Origin: Natronosalvus rutilus
GTDB lineage: Archaea; Halobacteriota; Halobacteria; Halobacteriales; Natrialbaceae
DNA: 64,000 bases
Assembly: GCF_024204665.1 (NCBI RefSeq)
Contig: NZ_CP100355.1
Coordinates: 2,213,451-2,277,450, forward strand
Direction of reading: 5' to 3'
Shown: positions 44,773 through 53,864 of the stretch, piece after piece
Layout: each line of letters starts with the position of its first letter
Position numbering within the stretch: the stretch's first letter is position 1
Notes under the pieces: generated by a model
Told to the model about the DNA's origin: nothing
The model's database searches: none
Seen by the model: only the letters and a program-made list of their open reading frames with translations
Made by a program: the position numbers and the translations under genes

Positions 44773-45097
44773 TTATACTCGCGTCTATTGTAACGATTCG
44801 GATTGGGAGCGGTGGAATATCCGGCCTTGCTATCGACGGTGGACTGTGGAGGAGTTGTCGGATTCATCCTGATCCTAAAGGGTCAGGGATTCTCCTCGAT
44901 TCTGTATAACACAGAGAAAGAGCACTACCCACTGGTCAGGTGCCATCGTTTCTGTGCGGATTTTCTGTATTGCTCATCGATCACATTTGAAGTGTCAGGT
45001 TGAACGGGTGCCCTATCCGTGGTAGCTTTCACGTTGAAGCCGATGCACCAACTGTTCAGAAAACCTGTGGATAGACCAGTGTCTGCTTCAGCAAACA
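44773..45097. other. Left end of the TnpB element and intergenic DNA
   Basis: No gene supported. An almost perfect palindrome TATAAGCACTTATA lies at about 44763-44776, just upstream of the tnpB start, and may be its promoter or left-end hairpin. The remainder (about 44800-45097) contains only short frames. Confidence 0.4.
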
Positions 45098-45961
45098 TTA
45101 CTCAGGCAACAACACGGGTTCAAACTCCTGTAACCCGAAGTACGTCACCACGACGGCCCCTAGACCGATCAGAAGAAGTGTGCCCGCGATCAGATCGCCG
45201 ACGATCGGAACCGCACCGGCCACCTGTAATACCACCATGATTCCGACGACGCCGAGCCCAGTCGCCACCCCGACCCGTGGTGTCTCTAACTGCTTCCCGG
45301 CAAGATACCCCAGCCCGATAATCCCGTAAGCGATTGACACTAACCCGATCAGGAGACCGAGAATACTCACCGGGAGAAGGACCAGGGTAAACGCCATGAA
45401 CACGAACACGGCCAAAAACGTCACTGAGAGAAGTGCGCCAACGGTGAGACTGACCACCGGATGGACTCGCGCGGTCGTTCCGATATTTTCGAGCAACATC
45501 GGGCGCTTTCGGGAAAGCCACGCCCCGACGAGGGACAGGATCAAGGTCGTCAGAATGACCGGCGTGTACGCGGCGACCGGGTCGGATTCGGACGGTGCGA
45601 ACTCGGTAGTGGTTCGCTCAGCAACGGTCGCTTCGCTGGCTAGCTCCTCGCTCCCACCGATGTGCTGGAGTTCGCCGCCGATCGTTCCACCGTCTTCGAC
45701 AACGAGTGATCCCGATAGTTGCGTCAGATCGCCTTCGACCGTTCCATGGACTCGGAACTCACCGCCGATAACGTAGACTGGTCCGGAGATCGTTTCGTCA
45801 TTCGGGACTGTGACGGTTGCGTCACCAACGATCAACGCACCTCGATGCTCAGTGATCTCGTGGTCCCCCTTGATGACGAACTCGGTGGTTTCGACGTCCA
45901 CCCCGCCTGCCGAGACCATGAGCAATACGATGATCAAGAGAGGAATGAGTTCCAGATTCAT
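45098..45961 (-). CDS. Bactofilin-like / polymer-forming cytoskeletal fold fused to membrane domain
   Basis: 287 residues. A short N-terminal signal anchor is followed by a beta-helical stretch (HEITEHRGALIVGDATVTV, SGPVYVIGGEFRVHGTVEGDLTQLSGSLVVEDGGTIGGELQ), typical of bactofilin-type domains. Four or five membrane helices come after. The ATG at 45959-45961 overlaps the stop of the upstream MFS gene (4-bp ATGA overlap), showing translational coupling. The likely place is the cell envelope; the function is not known. Confidence 0.8.
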   Translation of the reverse strand: MNLELIPLLIIVLLMVSAGGVDVETTEFVIKGDHEITEHRGALIVGDATVTVPNDETISGPVYVIGGEFRVHGTVEGDLTQLSGSLVVEDGGTIGGELQHIGGSEELASEATVAERTTTEFAPSESDPVAAYTPVILTTLILSLVGAWLSRKRPMLLENIGTTARVHPVVSLTVGALLSVTFLAVFVFMAFTLVLLPVSILGLLIGLVSIAYGIIGLGYLAGKQLETPRVGVATGLGVVGIMVVLQVAGAVPIVGDLIAGTLLLIGLGAVVVTYFGLQEFEPVLLPE

Positions 45962-47235
45962 GAGGATGCCTCTCCGCGTGCTAACTCGAACATTCGATGT
46001 ACGTATAGCAATACTGGCAACGCGACGACGAACAGTAGTGATAACGCGTTCACGTACGTCAGGTGACTCCCGAGCGGGAGTCCAATTCCCTCGGAGTACA
46101 GCGCCAGCGCGGTACTCATGAACGTCGCCAGCCACCCCGCAATCCCGACACCGAGAGCCGTGTGCGTGCCGATCGTCTCAGCGGTCGAGAGATCCGGCCA
46201 GAGCGCGAAGTTGAGCGTCGTGTAGAAACTGACCGCGAGCACGTAGAACATCGGCAGGATAAGCGCTGGCGTTTCGCTGGCTCCGAACCGGATGTTGAAG
46301 ACGTACAACAGGTGCGTGAATGCGAACAGGCCAAACACCCACAAGAATACCCAATTTCGATCGAAGTTCGTATACAGGACGCCGGCAGCCAGCGCGCCGA
46401 AAACGTGTAACACGGCGATGAACAACCGGACGCTCAGGTCTGGTGATTGCCACGACGTATTGATGTAGAGCGGTTCCTCGATGATCCGGAGAAAGCCCAG
46501 GCTGTCGATGAAAAAGACGCCGAACATTAACAGAACTGGTCCCCAGAACGCGAAACTCAGCGTCCGGATCGGCGTCGGACGACAGCACCGTCCGGTTCCG
46601 AACGTGCTATGTTCGTGTTGATTTGCGAGGGCATCGACGAACGCGAACCGCTTCACCGAAAGCACGGCCAAAATCAGCACTGCTGGCACCATCATTGCGC
46701 TCATGATGAGACTAAACTCGTCGATCCGCCACTCGACTGGATACAGCGCTGCGACGAAAAACGAGAGGCCTGCCACGGTCGCGGCGACGTACCCCCGGTC
46801 CCTGATGGGGATGAAATCGAGCATGAAGCTGAACGTTACCGGAATGCCGAGTCCGAGCGTCGTCGAACACACGACTACCCAGAGTACGAATTGATCGACC
46901 GTGCTCACGAACGGGGCAGCAATCGTTAGCAGCAGTTGGACGAGAATAATTAGAAAGAGCAGGCGGAACTTCACGTACAGATCAGTACTCCAGCCACGCC
47001 GATCCATGACGAGGCCGCTGCCGACGGCGATGATGAGCGTGAGGAGCGCGAGGACGGCCATCACTATCGACACGCCCTCGGGGGCCATCCCGATCTTTTG
47101 CGTTCCGAGGTCGGTCAACCCCAGCTGGACGAAGGTGAGATTATAGTAGTAACCCGCCGAAAGCGCCGCCACGTAGATCAGATAGCCCGTAACCGGAATC
47201 CACCGACGCTCACGAACGAACTCGAAGAGTTTCAT
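45958..47235 (-). CDS. MFS-type membrane carrier
   Basis: 425 residues, about 12 helices with an MFS-like first loop (GSGLVMDRRGWSTDL). A cytoplasmic loop contains HEHSTFGTGRCCRPTP. Substrate not known. Overlaps the bactofilin-like gene by four bases, so they form a pair. Confidence 0.8.
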   Translation of the reverse strand: MKLFEFVRERRWIPVTGYLIYVAALSAGYYYNLTFVQLGLTDLGTQKIGMAPEGVSIVMAVLALLTLIIAVGSGLVMDRRGWSTDLYVKFRLLFLIILVQLLLTIAAPFVSTVDQFVLWVVVCSTTLGLGIPVTFSFMLDFIPIRDRGYVAATVAGLSFFVAALYPVEWRIDEFSLIMSAMMVPAVLILAVLSVKRFAFVDALANQHEHSTFGTGRCCRPTPIRTLSFAFWGPVLLMFGVFFIDSLGFLRIIEEPLYINTSWQSPDLSVRLFIAVLHVFGALAAGVLYTNFDRNWVFLWVFGLFAFTHLLYVFNIRFGASETPALILPMFYVLAVSFYTTLNFALWPDLSTAETIGTHTALGVGIAGWLATFMSTALALYSEGIGLPLGSHLTYVNALSLLFVVALPVLLYVHRMFELARGEASS

Positions 47236-47320
47236 TCACCTACCAGGCGGGTCAATCAGTGTACTCGGATTCTCTCGCAAGTGCGCCGCGATTGGAGCGA
47301 AGTAATCGAGTGGTCTCGGT

Positions 47321-47608
47321 TCACGTGTCTGATTCATCGCTGGTAACCCGTCTTAGAGTAATGTACAGGACGGCGAACAGGACGATAAAAACGGTTCCTC
47401 CCTGTAGCACCCTGGTGAGTCGGCTTTTCTCCTCCGTACCTGACGTGTCGGCTTCGCTGGTCGCTTTGAGGGATTCTCCGGTCGATTCTTCGACTGCATT
47501 GAGAATCGGATCACGTAATGGCGACTCCATGCCGGCTTTCACCGCTTCCGTTACGAGCATCTGAACGAGGTCGTTTTCCAGATCGATTTTCTCGGTTACA
47601 GTAGCCAT
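47321..47608 (-). CDS. Small single-helix membrane protein
   Basis: 95 residues: an acidic helical part (TEKIDLENDLVQMLVTEAVK) with ESPLRDPILNAVEEST, followed by a C-terminal membrane helix (TVFIVLFAVLYITLRRV). The plan is that of small haloarchaeal tail-anchored proteins. It lies 85 bp upstream of the MFS carrier, the same strand. Confidence 0.7.
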   Translation of the reverse strand: MATVTEKIDLENDLVQMLVTEAVKAGMESPLRDPILNAVEESTGESLKATSEADTSGTEEKSRLTRVLQGGTVFIVLFAVLYITLRRVTSDESDT

Positions 47609-47723
47609 TGTTACTGACCTCCGATTTTCGCATAGTATCGTGACATGATGGCCTGGTCACCGGCAATACCACGTACAGCCAGATAACTGTTACATCAGTG
47701 GGAAGAACAAATGGGACTCCTCT

Positions 47724-48431
47724 TTATTCGTCGAATGGCGCTGGTTTCCGTTTGTTCTTGGAGGCGATCGTCTTTACACCGGGACTATAGAGATGGACTG
47801 GATCGGACTCCGGGGTGGTGAACCCGTTTGCTTCGAAGAGCGTGTTCTCCTCGATTTCGACGGTCGCATCGTACAACGGCCACGGTTCGTGCTGGATATT
47901 TGCGTAGCGGATAGACCCATCCGGGGCTTCGGTATAGTAGCGGTAACGCTCCGTGAGGAAGTGAGCGAGCGTGCCGGACTTCGCAGAAATTCGTCCGCTG
48001 GTCGGTTCGTACGTCGCATCGAACACGACTGGTCTCGCTCCGGGATGACGGCGACGACTCGTGAATCGAATCCTGCCGTTCTCCTTGGTGAGATCGATGG
48101 CAGCGTAGTAGTACGGGAGGTGATGAAAGAGGCGGGCACCAACAACTCCCACGATCCCATCCGCATCGAGACTGAAGAAATACACTCCTGGTTTTCCGTC
48201 GTACGTGACGTAGGTTCGGAGATTGAGTTCGGGGAGTGCAACTCCCGTTCCGAAGGGGAAAACCCGTGGTCGGACATCGACGTTCGTAAACGGAACTACC
48301 GACAGCCACGCCTGCCCATCGTAGGTATCGAGCGTGAGGCGTTCTGGGAGATGTGGCTCGACGAGTCCCGGATCAATCGGCCAATTGGCGAAGCAAACGT
48401 GACGCCATCCCATGAAGAGCGAGACGACCAT
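47724..48431 (-). CDS. DUF2071 (YqjF-like) protein
   Basis: 235 residues, full family length. The family pattern is clear: FMGWRHVCFANWPIDPGLVEPHLPERLTLDTYDGQAWLSVVPF, LPELNLRTYVTYDGKPGVYFFSLDAD and FLTERYRYYTEAPDG. ATG at 48429-48431 is used. Role of the family is not established. Divergent from the CPBP protease. Confidence 0.9.
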   Translation of the reverse strand: MVVSLFMGWRHVCFANWPIDPGLVEPHLPERLTLDTYDGQAWLSVVPFTNVDVRPRVFPFGTGVALPELNLRTYVTYDGKPGVYFFSLDADGIVGVVGARLFHHLPYYYAAIDLTKENGRIRFTSRRRHPGARPVVFDATYEPTSGRISAKSGTLAHFLTERYRYYTEAPDGSIRYANIQHEPWPLYDATVEIEENTLFEANGFTTPESDPVHLYSPGVKTIASKNKRKPAPFDE

Positions 48432-48564
48432 CCTATCCGTTTCTTCGACGTGTGCGATACAATATTGTATCGCCACCCAATCGTGCTTCCAGGCGGTCGG
48501 TTCGTCAAGTTCGTGAGCGCAGGCTGTGACACACTCTTAAGATATCCGATGCAAAGGTAGGGAT

Positions 48565-49515
48565 ATGGATTCTCGTGTGACTCCTGATCGGGGAACGAGC
48601 GAGTCCCGGATACACACTCGAAAAGTAGGACTCTTTCTCGCACTCGCGTTCGGCATCGCCTGGACTGGTGCGATCGTTCTCTATCTAGCCGGAATTGAAC
48701 TCGGGTCGCTCGCCGGCCTCGTGCTCCTGGTCGTGATGGTCATGTGGGCACCAGCGGTCGCTGCGATCGGAACCCAACTCTGGTACGGAGAGTCCATTCG
48801 AGAGGGGTGTGGACTCGCTCTGGGTCGGCTTCGATGGGTTGGACTCGCATGGTTAACGCCGGTTGCTCTCGTTGCTGGCACGATCGGTATCGGGATCGTC
48901 CTTCCGGGTGTGTCGTTCACGACTGACTACACGATGTATCTGCTTGAGTTGGGATTGAGTCAAGAAGAAGCCGCTGAGGCGGTCACACAACTGGAAGGGG
49001 TGCCAGTTTCGCCGGCTGTTCTCCTCGTCGCTCAGGGTCTCATCGCGGGGCTAACGATCAACGCGCTCGCAGCGCTAGGCGAAGAACTTGGGTGGCGCGG
49101 ACTCCTACTCACGGAGCTTGCTCCGCTTGGATTCTGGAAACTCTCGATCTTCACTGGTACGGTCTGGGGCATTTGGCACGCACCGATCATCCTCCAGGGG
49201 CACAACTTTCCTGACGCACCGGTTGTGGGTGTGTTCGTAATGACTGCCGCAACGATCGTGATGGCACTGATCTACACGTACCTGACCGTCCGCGCTCAAT
49301 CCGTACTCGCGGCGACGTTCCTTCACGGAACGTTCAACGGACTGGGAGCACTGTCGCTGGTATACCTCACGGGAGCTGGAAACCTCGTGACCGCTCCCGT
49401 CGCCATCGCCGGCATCGGTGCTGCACTGGTCGTCACTACGCTTTGTGTTGTTCACGACAGAACCATCGCAGCTGAGTCGATTATGACTGGAGGGCCGTTG
49501 TCACCGTGGGCGTGA
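48565..49515 (+). CDS. CPBP-family intramembrane protease
   Basis: 316 residues, about eight membrane helices. The catalytic pattern is present: EELGWRG (E173, E174 and R178), WHAPI (H205) and HGTFN (H254). The family (CAAX protease / bacteriocin-processing) cleaves membrane substrates, and some members give self-immunity to peptides. Here no bacteriocin gene is adjacent. Confidence 0.9.
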   Translation: MDSRVTPDRGTSESRIHTRKVGLFLALAFGIAWTGAIVLYLAGIELGSLAGLVLLVVMVMWAPAVAAIGTQLWYGESIREGCGLALGRLRWVGLAWLTPVALVAGTIGIGIVLPGVSFTTDYTMYLLELGLSQEEAAEAVTQLEGVPVSPAVLLVAQGLIAGLTINALAALGEELGWRGLLLTELAPLGFWKLSIFTGTVWGIWHAPIILQGHNFPDAPVVGVFVMTAATIVMALIYTYLTVRAQSVLAATFLHGTFNGLGALSLVYLTGAGNLVTAPVAIAGIGAALVVTTLCVVHDRTIAAESIMTGGPLSPWA

Positions 49516-49758
49516 GAACTGAAGAGCCGTTTTCGAAGAGTTACTCACACGTTTTTGTGATCGCTGGATGTGATAATTGACCTGTATAGTGTTGCAGTGT
49601 CGCAGGCGAGTGCGTCGATTCGCCCCGACAATGACTCTCGCTGTGGGTTTTCAAAAGTAACTATTTTGACTCCTCTCTCACGGGTGACAGACCTCACTCA
49701 ACGATGTTGGCAGCCAGCAACATCACATTATGAGTGACGGAACGAAGTAGGCTGTAAG

Positions 49759-50076
49759 ATGGTACAACGCTCCTCTGCAACGGACATCGAATGCGAGTTT
49801 TTTGCCATTATTGACGCTCTGGTAGAAGAATCGCGCCGAGACATCGTTGCACACCCGAAGGGACTTCCATCGATGAAGAAACTGGAGTTCACGACCGGAC
49901 TCCACCGAACAACAATCTACCAACATGTAGAAACACTCATCGGCGCAGACATCGTTGAGGTCATCGAATTCCCCGTTGGCGAGCGAAGTAAAGGCCTGCC
50001 GACCAAGTTCTACGGCATTACGGAGACAGTGCGAAAACTGTTCGACCGAAATAACATCTTCAACGAAACACATTGA
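49759..50076 (+). CDS. Small winged-HTH protein
   Basis: 105 residues. LEFTTGLHRTTIYQHVETLIGADIVEVIEFPVGERSKGLPTKFYGITE matches the architecture of the protein at 38522-38995. Probably a DNA-binding regulator of the CPBP gene upstream or of the E2-like gene downstream; target unproven. Confidence 0.75.
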   Translation: MVQRSSATDIECEFFAIIDALVEESRRDIVAHPKGLPSMKKLEFTTGLHRTTIYQHVETLIGADIVEVIEFPVGERSKGLPTKFYGITETVRKLFDRNNIFNETH

Positions 50077-50190
50077 CAGTTACTGTCGGGAAACCAGGGG
50101 GAGGCGGTGCCAGTGTCGTTCGATCGTCTTGTGAGTATACGGCTTTTGCGAAGCAAGTACAGATGTAGTTCCGGCGCTTCATGATAGGCT

Positions 50191-50982
50191 ATGAGCAATA
50201 TTGGTGCTGATGGCGAACGTGTATCTCTACAACAGCAGTTGACGGTGGACTACATGCGGATGGCGGGACACCGGAGTAACGTTCACGGACTCATCGAGAT
50301 CGACGTCACCGATGTCAGAGAGCACATCCGGACAATCGAGGAAGAGACCGGAACGAAACTCTCGTTCACTGCCTTCATCGTATCCTGTCTGGCCACCAGT
50401 GTTGGGGAACAACCTCACATCCAACGGTACCGTGATTGGCGGGGACGATTCCACGAATTCGAGGACGTCGATGTGAACGTCCTCATCGAACGGGAAACCG
50501 ACGGCGAACGAATCGGTATCCCTCACGTCATTCGACGAGCAAATCAACGGACAGTTCGGTCGATTCACGACGAAATTCGTCGCGTCAAAGCAGACACGAC
50601 GTATCGCCCAGAGCCCGGACTCGCCAGACTTGCACGCCGCCTTCCCAGCTTCCTACGCCGCCAAATTTGGCGGCTCCCTCAGTGGTTCCCGACACGGTGG
50701 AAGCGCCTCGCCGGCAGCGTCGCGGTCACCTCTGTCGGTATGTTCGGCACCGGAAACGGCTGGGCCATCAGTCCCACGAATTACACCCTCCAACTCACTG
50801 TTGGCGGCATCGGCACCAAACCACGCTTGGTCGACGGCGAACTCCGTTCCCGGGAGTTCCTGAGTCTGACCGTTACCTTCGACCACGACGTCGTTGACGG
50901 AGCACCTGCCACACGGTTTGTCCAACGCCTCAACGAACGCCTGAAAGCCAGTCACGGCCTCGACATCGCATCTACCGAGTAA
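50191..50982 (+). CDS. Stand-alone E2-type acyltransferase domain
   Basis: 263 residues. Contains only the catalytic domain of 2-oxoacid dehydrogenase E2 proteins: LSFTAFIVSCLATSVGEQPHIQRYRD and FDHDVVDGAPATRFVQ with the active His/Asp. There is no lipoyl domain, no peripheral-binding domain and no E1/E3 gene nearby. A basic stretch (RLARRLPSFLRRQIWRLP) is inserted. A chloramphenicol-acetyltransferase-like acyl transfer is plausible; substrate unknown. Confidence 0.85.
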   Translation: MSNIGADGERVSLQQQLTVDYMRMAGHRSNVHGLIEIDVTDVREHIRTIEEETGTKLSFTAFIVSCLATSVGEQPHIQRYRDWRGRFHEFEDVDVNVLIERETDGERIGIPHVIRRANQRTVRSIHDEIRRVKADTTYRPEPGLARLARRLPSFLRRQIWRLPQWFPTRWKRLAGSVAVTSVGMFGTGNGWAISPTNYTLQLTVGGIGTKPRLVDGELRSREFLSLTVTFDHDVVDGAPATRFVQRLNERLKASHGLDIASTE

Positions 50983-51109
50983 CCAAGCACCTATCCAGGA
51001 CCACAACAATTCTGCCGCTCGCTACACACTCTCTTTGCTGAATACAACCTCTATTTCAGCAGTCAGATCCTATCAAACTCGAAGGATTTATACAAACTGA
51101 CCTTCTGGA

Positions 51110-52213
51110 TCAACCGATGCGATCGAGTGCATCCTGTCGATCCTCAACTGGTGCCTGATCGTACTTCATCGTCGTCTCAGGGCTCTTGTGTCGTAGCTGT
51201 GTCTGTGCTGCTGCCAGGTCTTCTTCGCGCGTCATATACGTCCCCGTGGAGTGGCGGATGGTGTACCAGCTCATCTTCCGGTTTTCGTAGTCAATGCCAG
51301 CGATCTCACACAGTTGGTGGAGGATGCGTCGAAGCGACGCGGATCCGTACGGGTTTCCTTCCCGTGTCAACCACAGTTCATCGCGCCCATCGTAGAGGTC
51401 GTACGTTGCTCGTTGTTTGAGCCAACGCTCGAGCATACTGACGGAGCGCTTGCTGAGGCTGACGCGCCAGTTGTCTTCGTTCTTGGAGCTATCCTCGATC
51501 GGAATGCGCAAAATCCCGTTTTCCAGATCGACCCATCCGGTCACGGACCGCTCAACTTCGATCGGTCGGAGCGCAGCGTCGAGACTGACGCTGACGAGGC
51601 TGGGGATCTTCCAGTTGTTCGCACGCTCCCAGTCGCGTTTCGTGATCTCCGCAACGGGTTTCTCGAACCGCTGGGCGAGATAGGCGTTAATCTCGCTGCG
51701 CTCCCGTGGACTGACGTTGTTGTAGGACGGGATGCTCCCGTACTCCAGCGCCGCTTCGCGGATGAGTTTCCGTTCCTGGAGTGTGAGGTAGTCGCGTGGC
51801 GTCGTCGTCCCGTCGTTCGAGCTAAACGTGATTGTCGGCTCCCATTCCTCGCCACCGCGCTCGTAGGCACGCCACTTGAACAGCATCCGCACGGCCTTCT
51901 GGCACAGGTCGCGGTGGGTGTCGCTACACACGGCGTAGGCCAGTTCCTGCATCCATGCATCCGCGTGCTCGTGCGTAACTGCCGTCGTGTACTGGCCCTC
52001 GCGGTCCCAGACGAATCGGCAGAACTGGTCCATCCGGTAGATCCGGTTTTTGACCGTACTCTCTGCGTAGCCGTTCGCTTTCTCCGGCTCGATGCCGAAC
52101 GTGAGCAGCCACTTAACCATCTCCTCTCGCTCGGTTCGGTAATCGATCAGTTGCCGTTCGCCGAGTCGGTCTTCGGTCGGGCCCGGAACGAGCGTGAACT
52201 CGCTTAGATCCAT
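51110..52213 (-). CDS. Tyrosine recombinase / integrase of the island
   Basis: 367 residues with an N-terminal SAM-like core-binding domain (about 28-120) and a catalytic domain. Active residues visible: R216 (DAALRPIEVE), R320 (SWYTIRHSTGTYM), H342 (LRHKSPETT) and Y351. The first HxxR position is Y317, not His, as in several haloarchaeal integrases. It is encoded 167 bp from the intact tRNA-Glu gene, inside the island, and is the natural candidate for the integration reaction. ATG 52211-52213. Confidence 0.92.
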   Translation of the reverse strand: MDLSEFTLVPGPTEDRLGERQLIDYRTEREEMVKWLLTFGIEPEKANGYAESTVKNRIYRMDQFCRFVWDREGQYTTAVTHEHADAWMQELAYAVCSDTHRDLCQKAVRMLFKWRAYERGGEEWEPTITFSSNDGTTTPRDYLTLQERKLIREAALEYGSIPSYNNVSPRERSEINAYLAQRFEKPVAEITKRDWERANNWKIPSLVSVSLDAALRPIEVERSVTGWVDLENGILRIPIEDSSKNEDNWRVSLSKRSVSMLERWLKQRATYDLYDGRDELWLTREGNPYGSASLRRILHQLCEIAGIDYENRKMSWYTIRHSTGTYMTREEDLAAAQTQLRHKSPETTMKYDQAPVEDRQDALDRIG

Positions 52214-52380
52214 CGCTCTCCCTCCCGAACGAATCCTGCGAATCGGATTGCAGGGCAAATAGTCGTAATCGCTATGCGGCGTCGGGGTGACCCGACCATC
52301 TCAATCGCATTGCCTTCGAGTTTCATGCTTACGTGAGGTTAGCACGGACTCGAAATCGGGAGACGGCGTCGGGAAAAGGA

Positions 52381-52455
52381 TGCTCCGTCAGGGATTCGAA
52401 CCCTGGTCATTGCCGTGAGAGGGCAATATGATTGGCCGGACTACACCAACGGAGC
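52381..52455 (-). tRNA. tRNA-Glu (CTC), integration target
   Basis: A full cloverleaf on the minus strand: acceptor GCTCCGT pairing with ACGGAGC plus discriminator A, anticodon loop CTCTCAC with stem TTGCC/GGCAA giving anticodon CTC (Glu, GAG), and the T loop TTCGAATC. CCA is not encoded. Positions 52381-52423 are repeated exactly at 13113-13155. Confidence 0.95.
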
Positions 52456-52537
52456 GGGTTTGCAATCTATGCTTGCCGAGAAGACTGTTTAAGGGTTGCG
52501 TTTCATCGGTACCGTGTCCAGCCGTCGCATGCGCGAA

Positions 52538-53737
52538 TTACTCCTCGAACGGTGACCTGGTCGCCTCTGGTTCGAATCCCTCGAGGCTGATGATGTTCTC
52601 TCGACCGACGCGGAGTTTGCTGATGGTGCCGTCGGATTCCATCTCCGAGAGCAACATGCTCACCTTCGACTTCGACCAGCCGGTTTCGTCGACGATGTCG
52701 ACCTGTTTCATTCGGCCGCCTCGCTCCCGAATGAGTGAGATGACTCGATCCTCGTCGCTGAGGAGTTCGTCGTCCGGTATCGGCTGGGCGGGCGATTGGT
52801 CGGGTTCGCGAGTCGGCTCGGGGCGGGAATCCGGATCCGATCGGTCCGTCCTCGACAGGAGGCCGTACCGGGAGATACCGGCAACGAGGAGGCCGAGCAA
52901 GATCGCGCCGCCAGCGAGCGCCATCGCGATGGTGGATAGCGGGAGAGCTGACTCGTTTTCCGTGTCATCACCTGATTCGACCGGCCCACCCGCTGATTCG
53001 CTCTCGAAAACGACGCGCGGCTGACCGTCCAGGAATTGCTTTCGGCCGGTCCAGGTAACCGAATCGCTGGCTTCGAGGGAGGATGCGCTGAGCTCGCCGA
53101 CCGGCTGGACGTCGGCGAACCGCAGGCCGTCACCCGTTTCGACGACGAGCGATTGGTCGGAGGCGACGACGAAGTTCCCCTCGAAAACGTCGCCAGCGAC
53201 GACCTCGCCGTCGTTCACCTGCGCGAACCCGTTCCACGTGAACGACATTTCGACGACGCCTCGCGTGTTGAACCCCTGTTCGATCCGTGCCGTCCGGTTG
53301 AAGTCGGTTGCTTCCATCTCCCGGTCGGTTTCCTCCCGACCGATGTTGAGGAGGACCTCAGCCTGGCTCGCGAAGTCCGCGTAGAGCTCCGTCTCCTCGG
53401 ACTCGAACTCTTCGGCGAACGTCTCGAACTCCGACTTGGCCTCGTCGCCCTCGAGAATGCGTTCGTAGCGGAACGTCCAGATGGCTGACCCGTCGTCGTT
53501 GACTGTAACGATGAACGTCGTCGTTTCGAAGCCCTGCTCTTGGAACGAGGCGGCAGCGGCGCTCGCGTATCGGTCCTCGCCAGCGCTGAACGCTGGCTGC
53601 TCGGTATCCATACCCGGTTGCCGTTCTCGTTCGACCGCGGTGGTCGAATCGGCGGCGGCCACCAGCGTTCCGCCACCGACTGCGGTGACGAGGAGAGCGA
53701 TCACGAGGATCCCTGTTCGAAGAGCCGACCCGTTCAT
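52538..53737 (-). CDS. Membrane-anchored HTH regulator with extracytoplasmic sensor
   Basis: 399 residues. A signal peptide leads an extracytoplasmic domain (to about 265), one membrane helix follows (LPLSTIAMALAGGAILLGLLVAG), then a C-terminal winged helix (EDRVISLIRERGGRMKQVDIVDETGWSKSKVSMLLSEMESDGTISK). Topology is inverse to usual one-component membrane regulators. The C-terminal HTH is the DUF7343 type common in haloarchaea. Signal and targets are not known. Confidence 0.88.
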   Translation of the reverse strand: MNGSALRTGILVIALLVTAVGGGTLVAAADSTTAVERERQPGMDTEQPAFSAGEDRYASAAAASFQEQGFETTTFIVTVNDDGSAIWTFRYERILEGDEAKSEFETFAEEFESEETELYADFASQAEVLLNIGREETDREMEATDFNRTARIEQGFNTRGVVEMSFTWNGFAQVNDGEVVAGDVFEGNFVVASDQSLVVETGDGLRFADVQPVGELSASSLEASDSVTWTGRKQFLDGQPRVVFESESAGGPVESGDDTENESALPLSTIAMALAGGAILLGLLVAGISRYGLLSRTDRSDPDSRPEPTREPDQSPAQPIPDDELLSDEDRVISLIRERGGRMKQVDIVDETGWSKSKVSMLLSEMESDGTISKLRVGRENIISLEGFEPEATRSPFEE

Positions 53738-53864
53738 TCGTCTCTCTTGTACGTGCTCTCAGTAAAAGACCTTGTGAATGTCGATTCCACTACGGTACGC
53801 ATACCCAGGCGTCCGAAATCGCGTGTCGACACGCACAAAGTGACCCGAAACGTACCTGCTGGCG

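Larger units (their letters stand above)
13113..52423. mobile_element. Integrated genomic island of about 39.3 kb in tRNA-Glu
   Basis: Bounded by exact 43-bp direct repeats 39,268 bp apart, one within the intact tRNA-Glu gene. A tyrosine integrase (51110-52213) lies directly inside the tRNA end, as is usual. Cargo is metabolic, transport and regulatory; several cargo genes are disrupted (amidase, TauE copy, TnpB, a small ORF, SBP56). No capsid, terminase, Orc/Rep or conjugation gene was recognised. It may be a decayed integrative plasmid or virus-derived island that has lost its replication module. IS fragments and a TnpB are nested in it. Confidence 0.88.

Noticed and set aside
48565-50076. 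CPBP protease plus small HTH as a halocin immunity cassette
   Set aside because: No secreted small peptide gene was found beside them; the reading would rest only on the protease family.
13113-52423. Intact provirus or conjugative plasmid
   Set aside because: No capsid, terminase, portal, replication initiator, VirB/VirD or pilus gene was recognised among the cargo.
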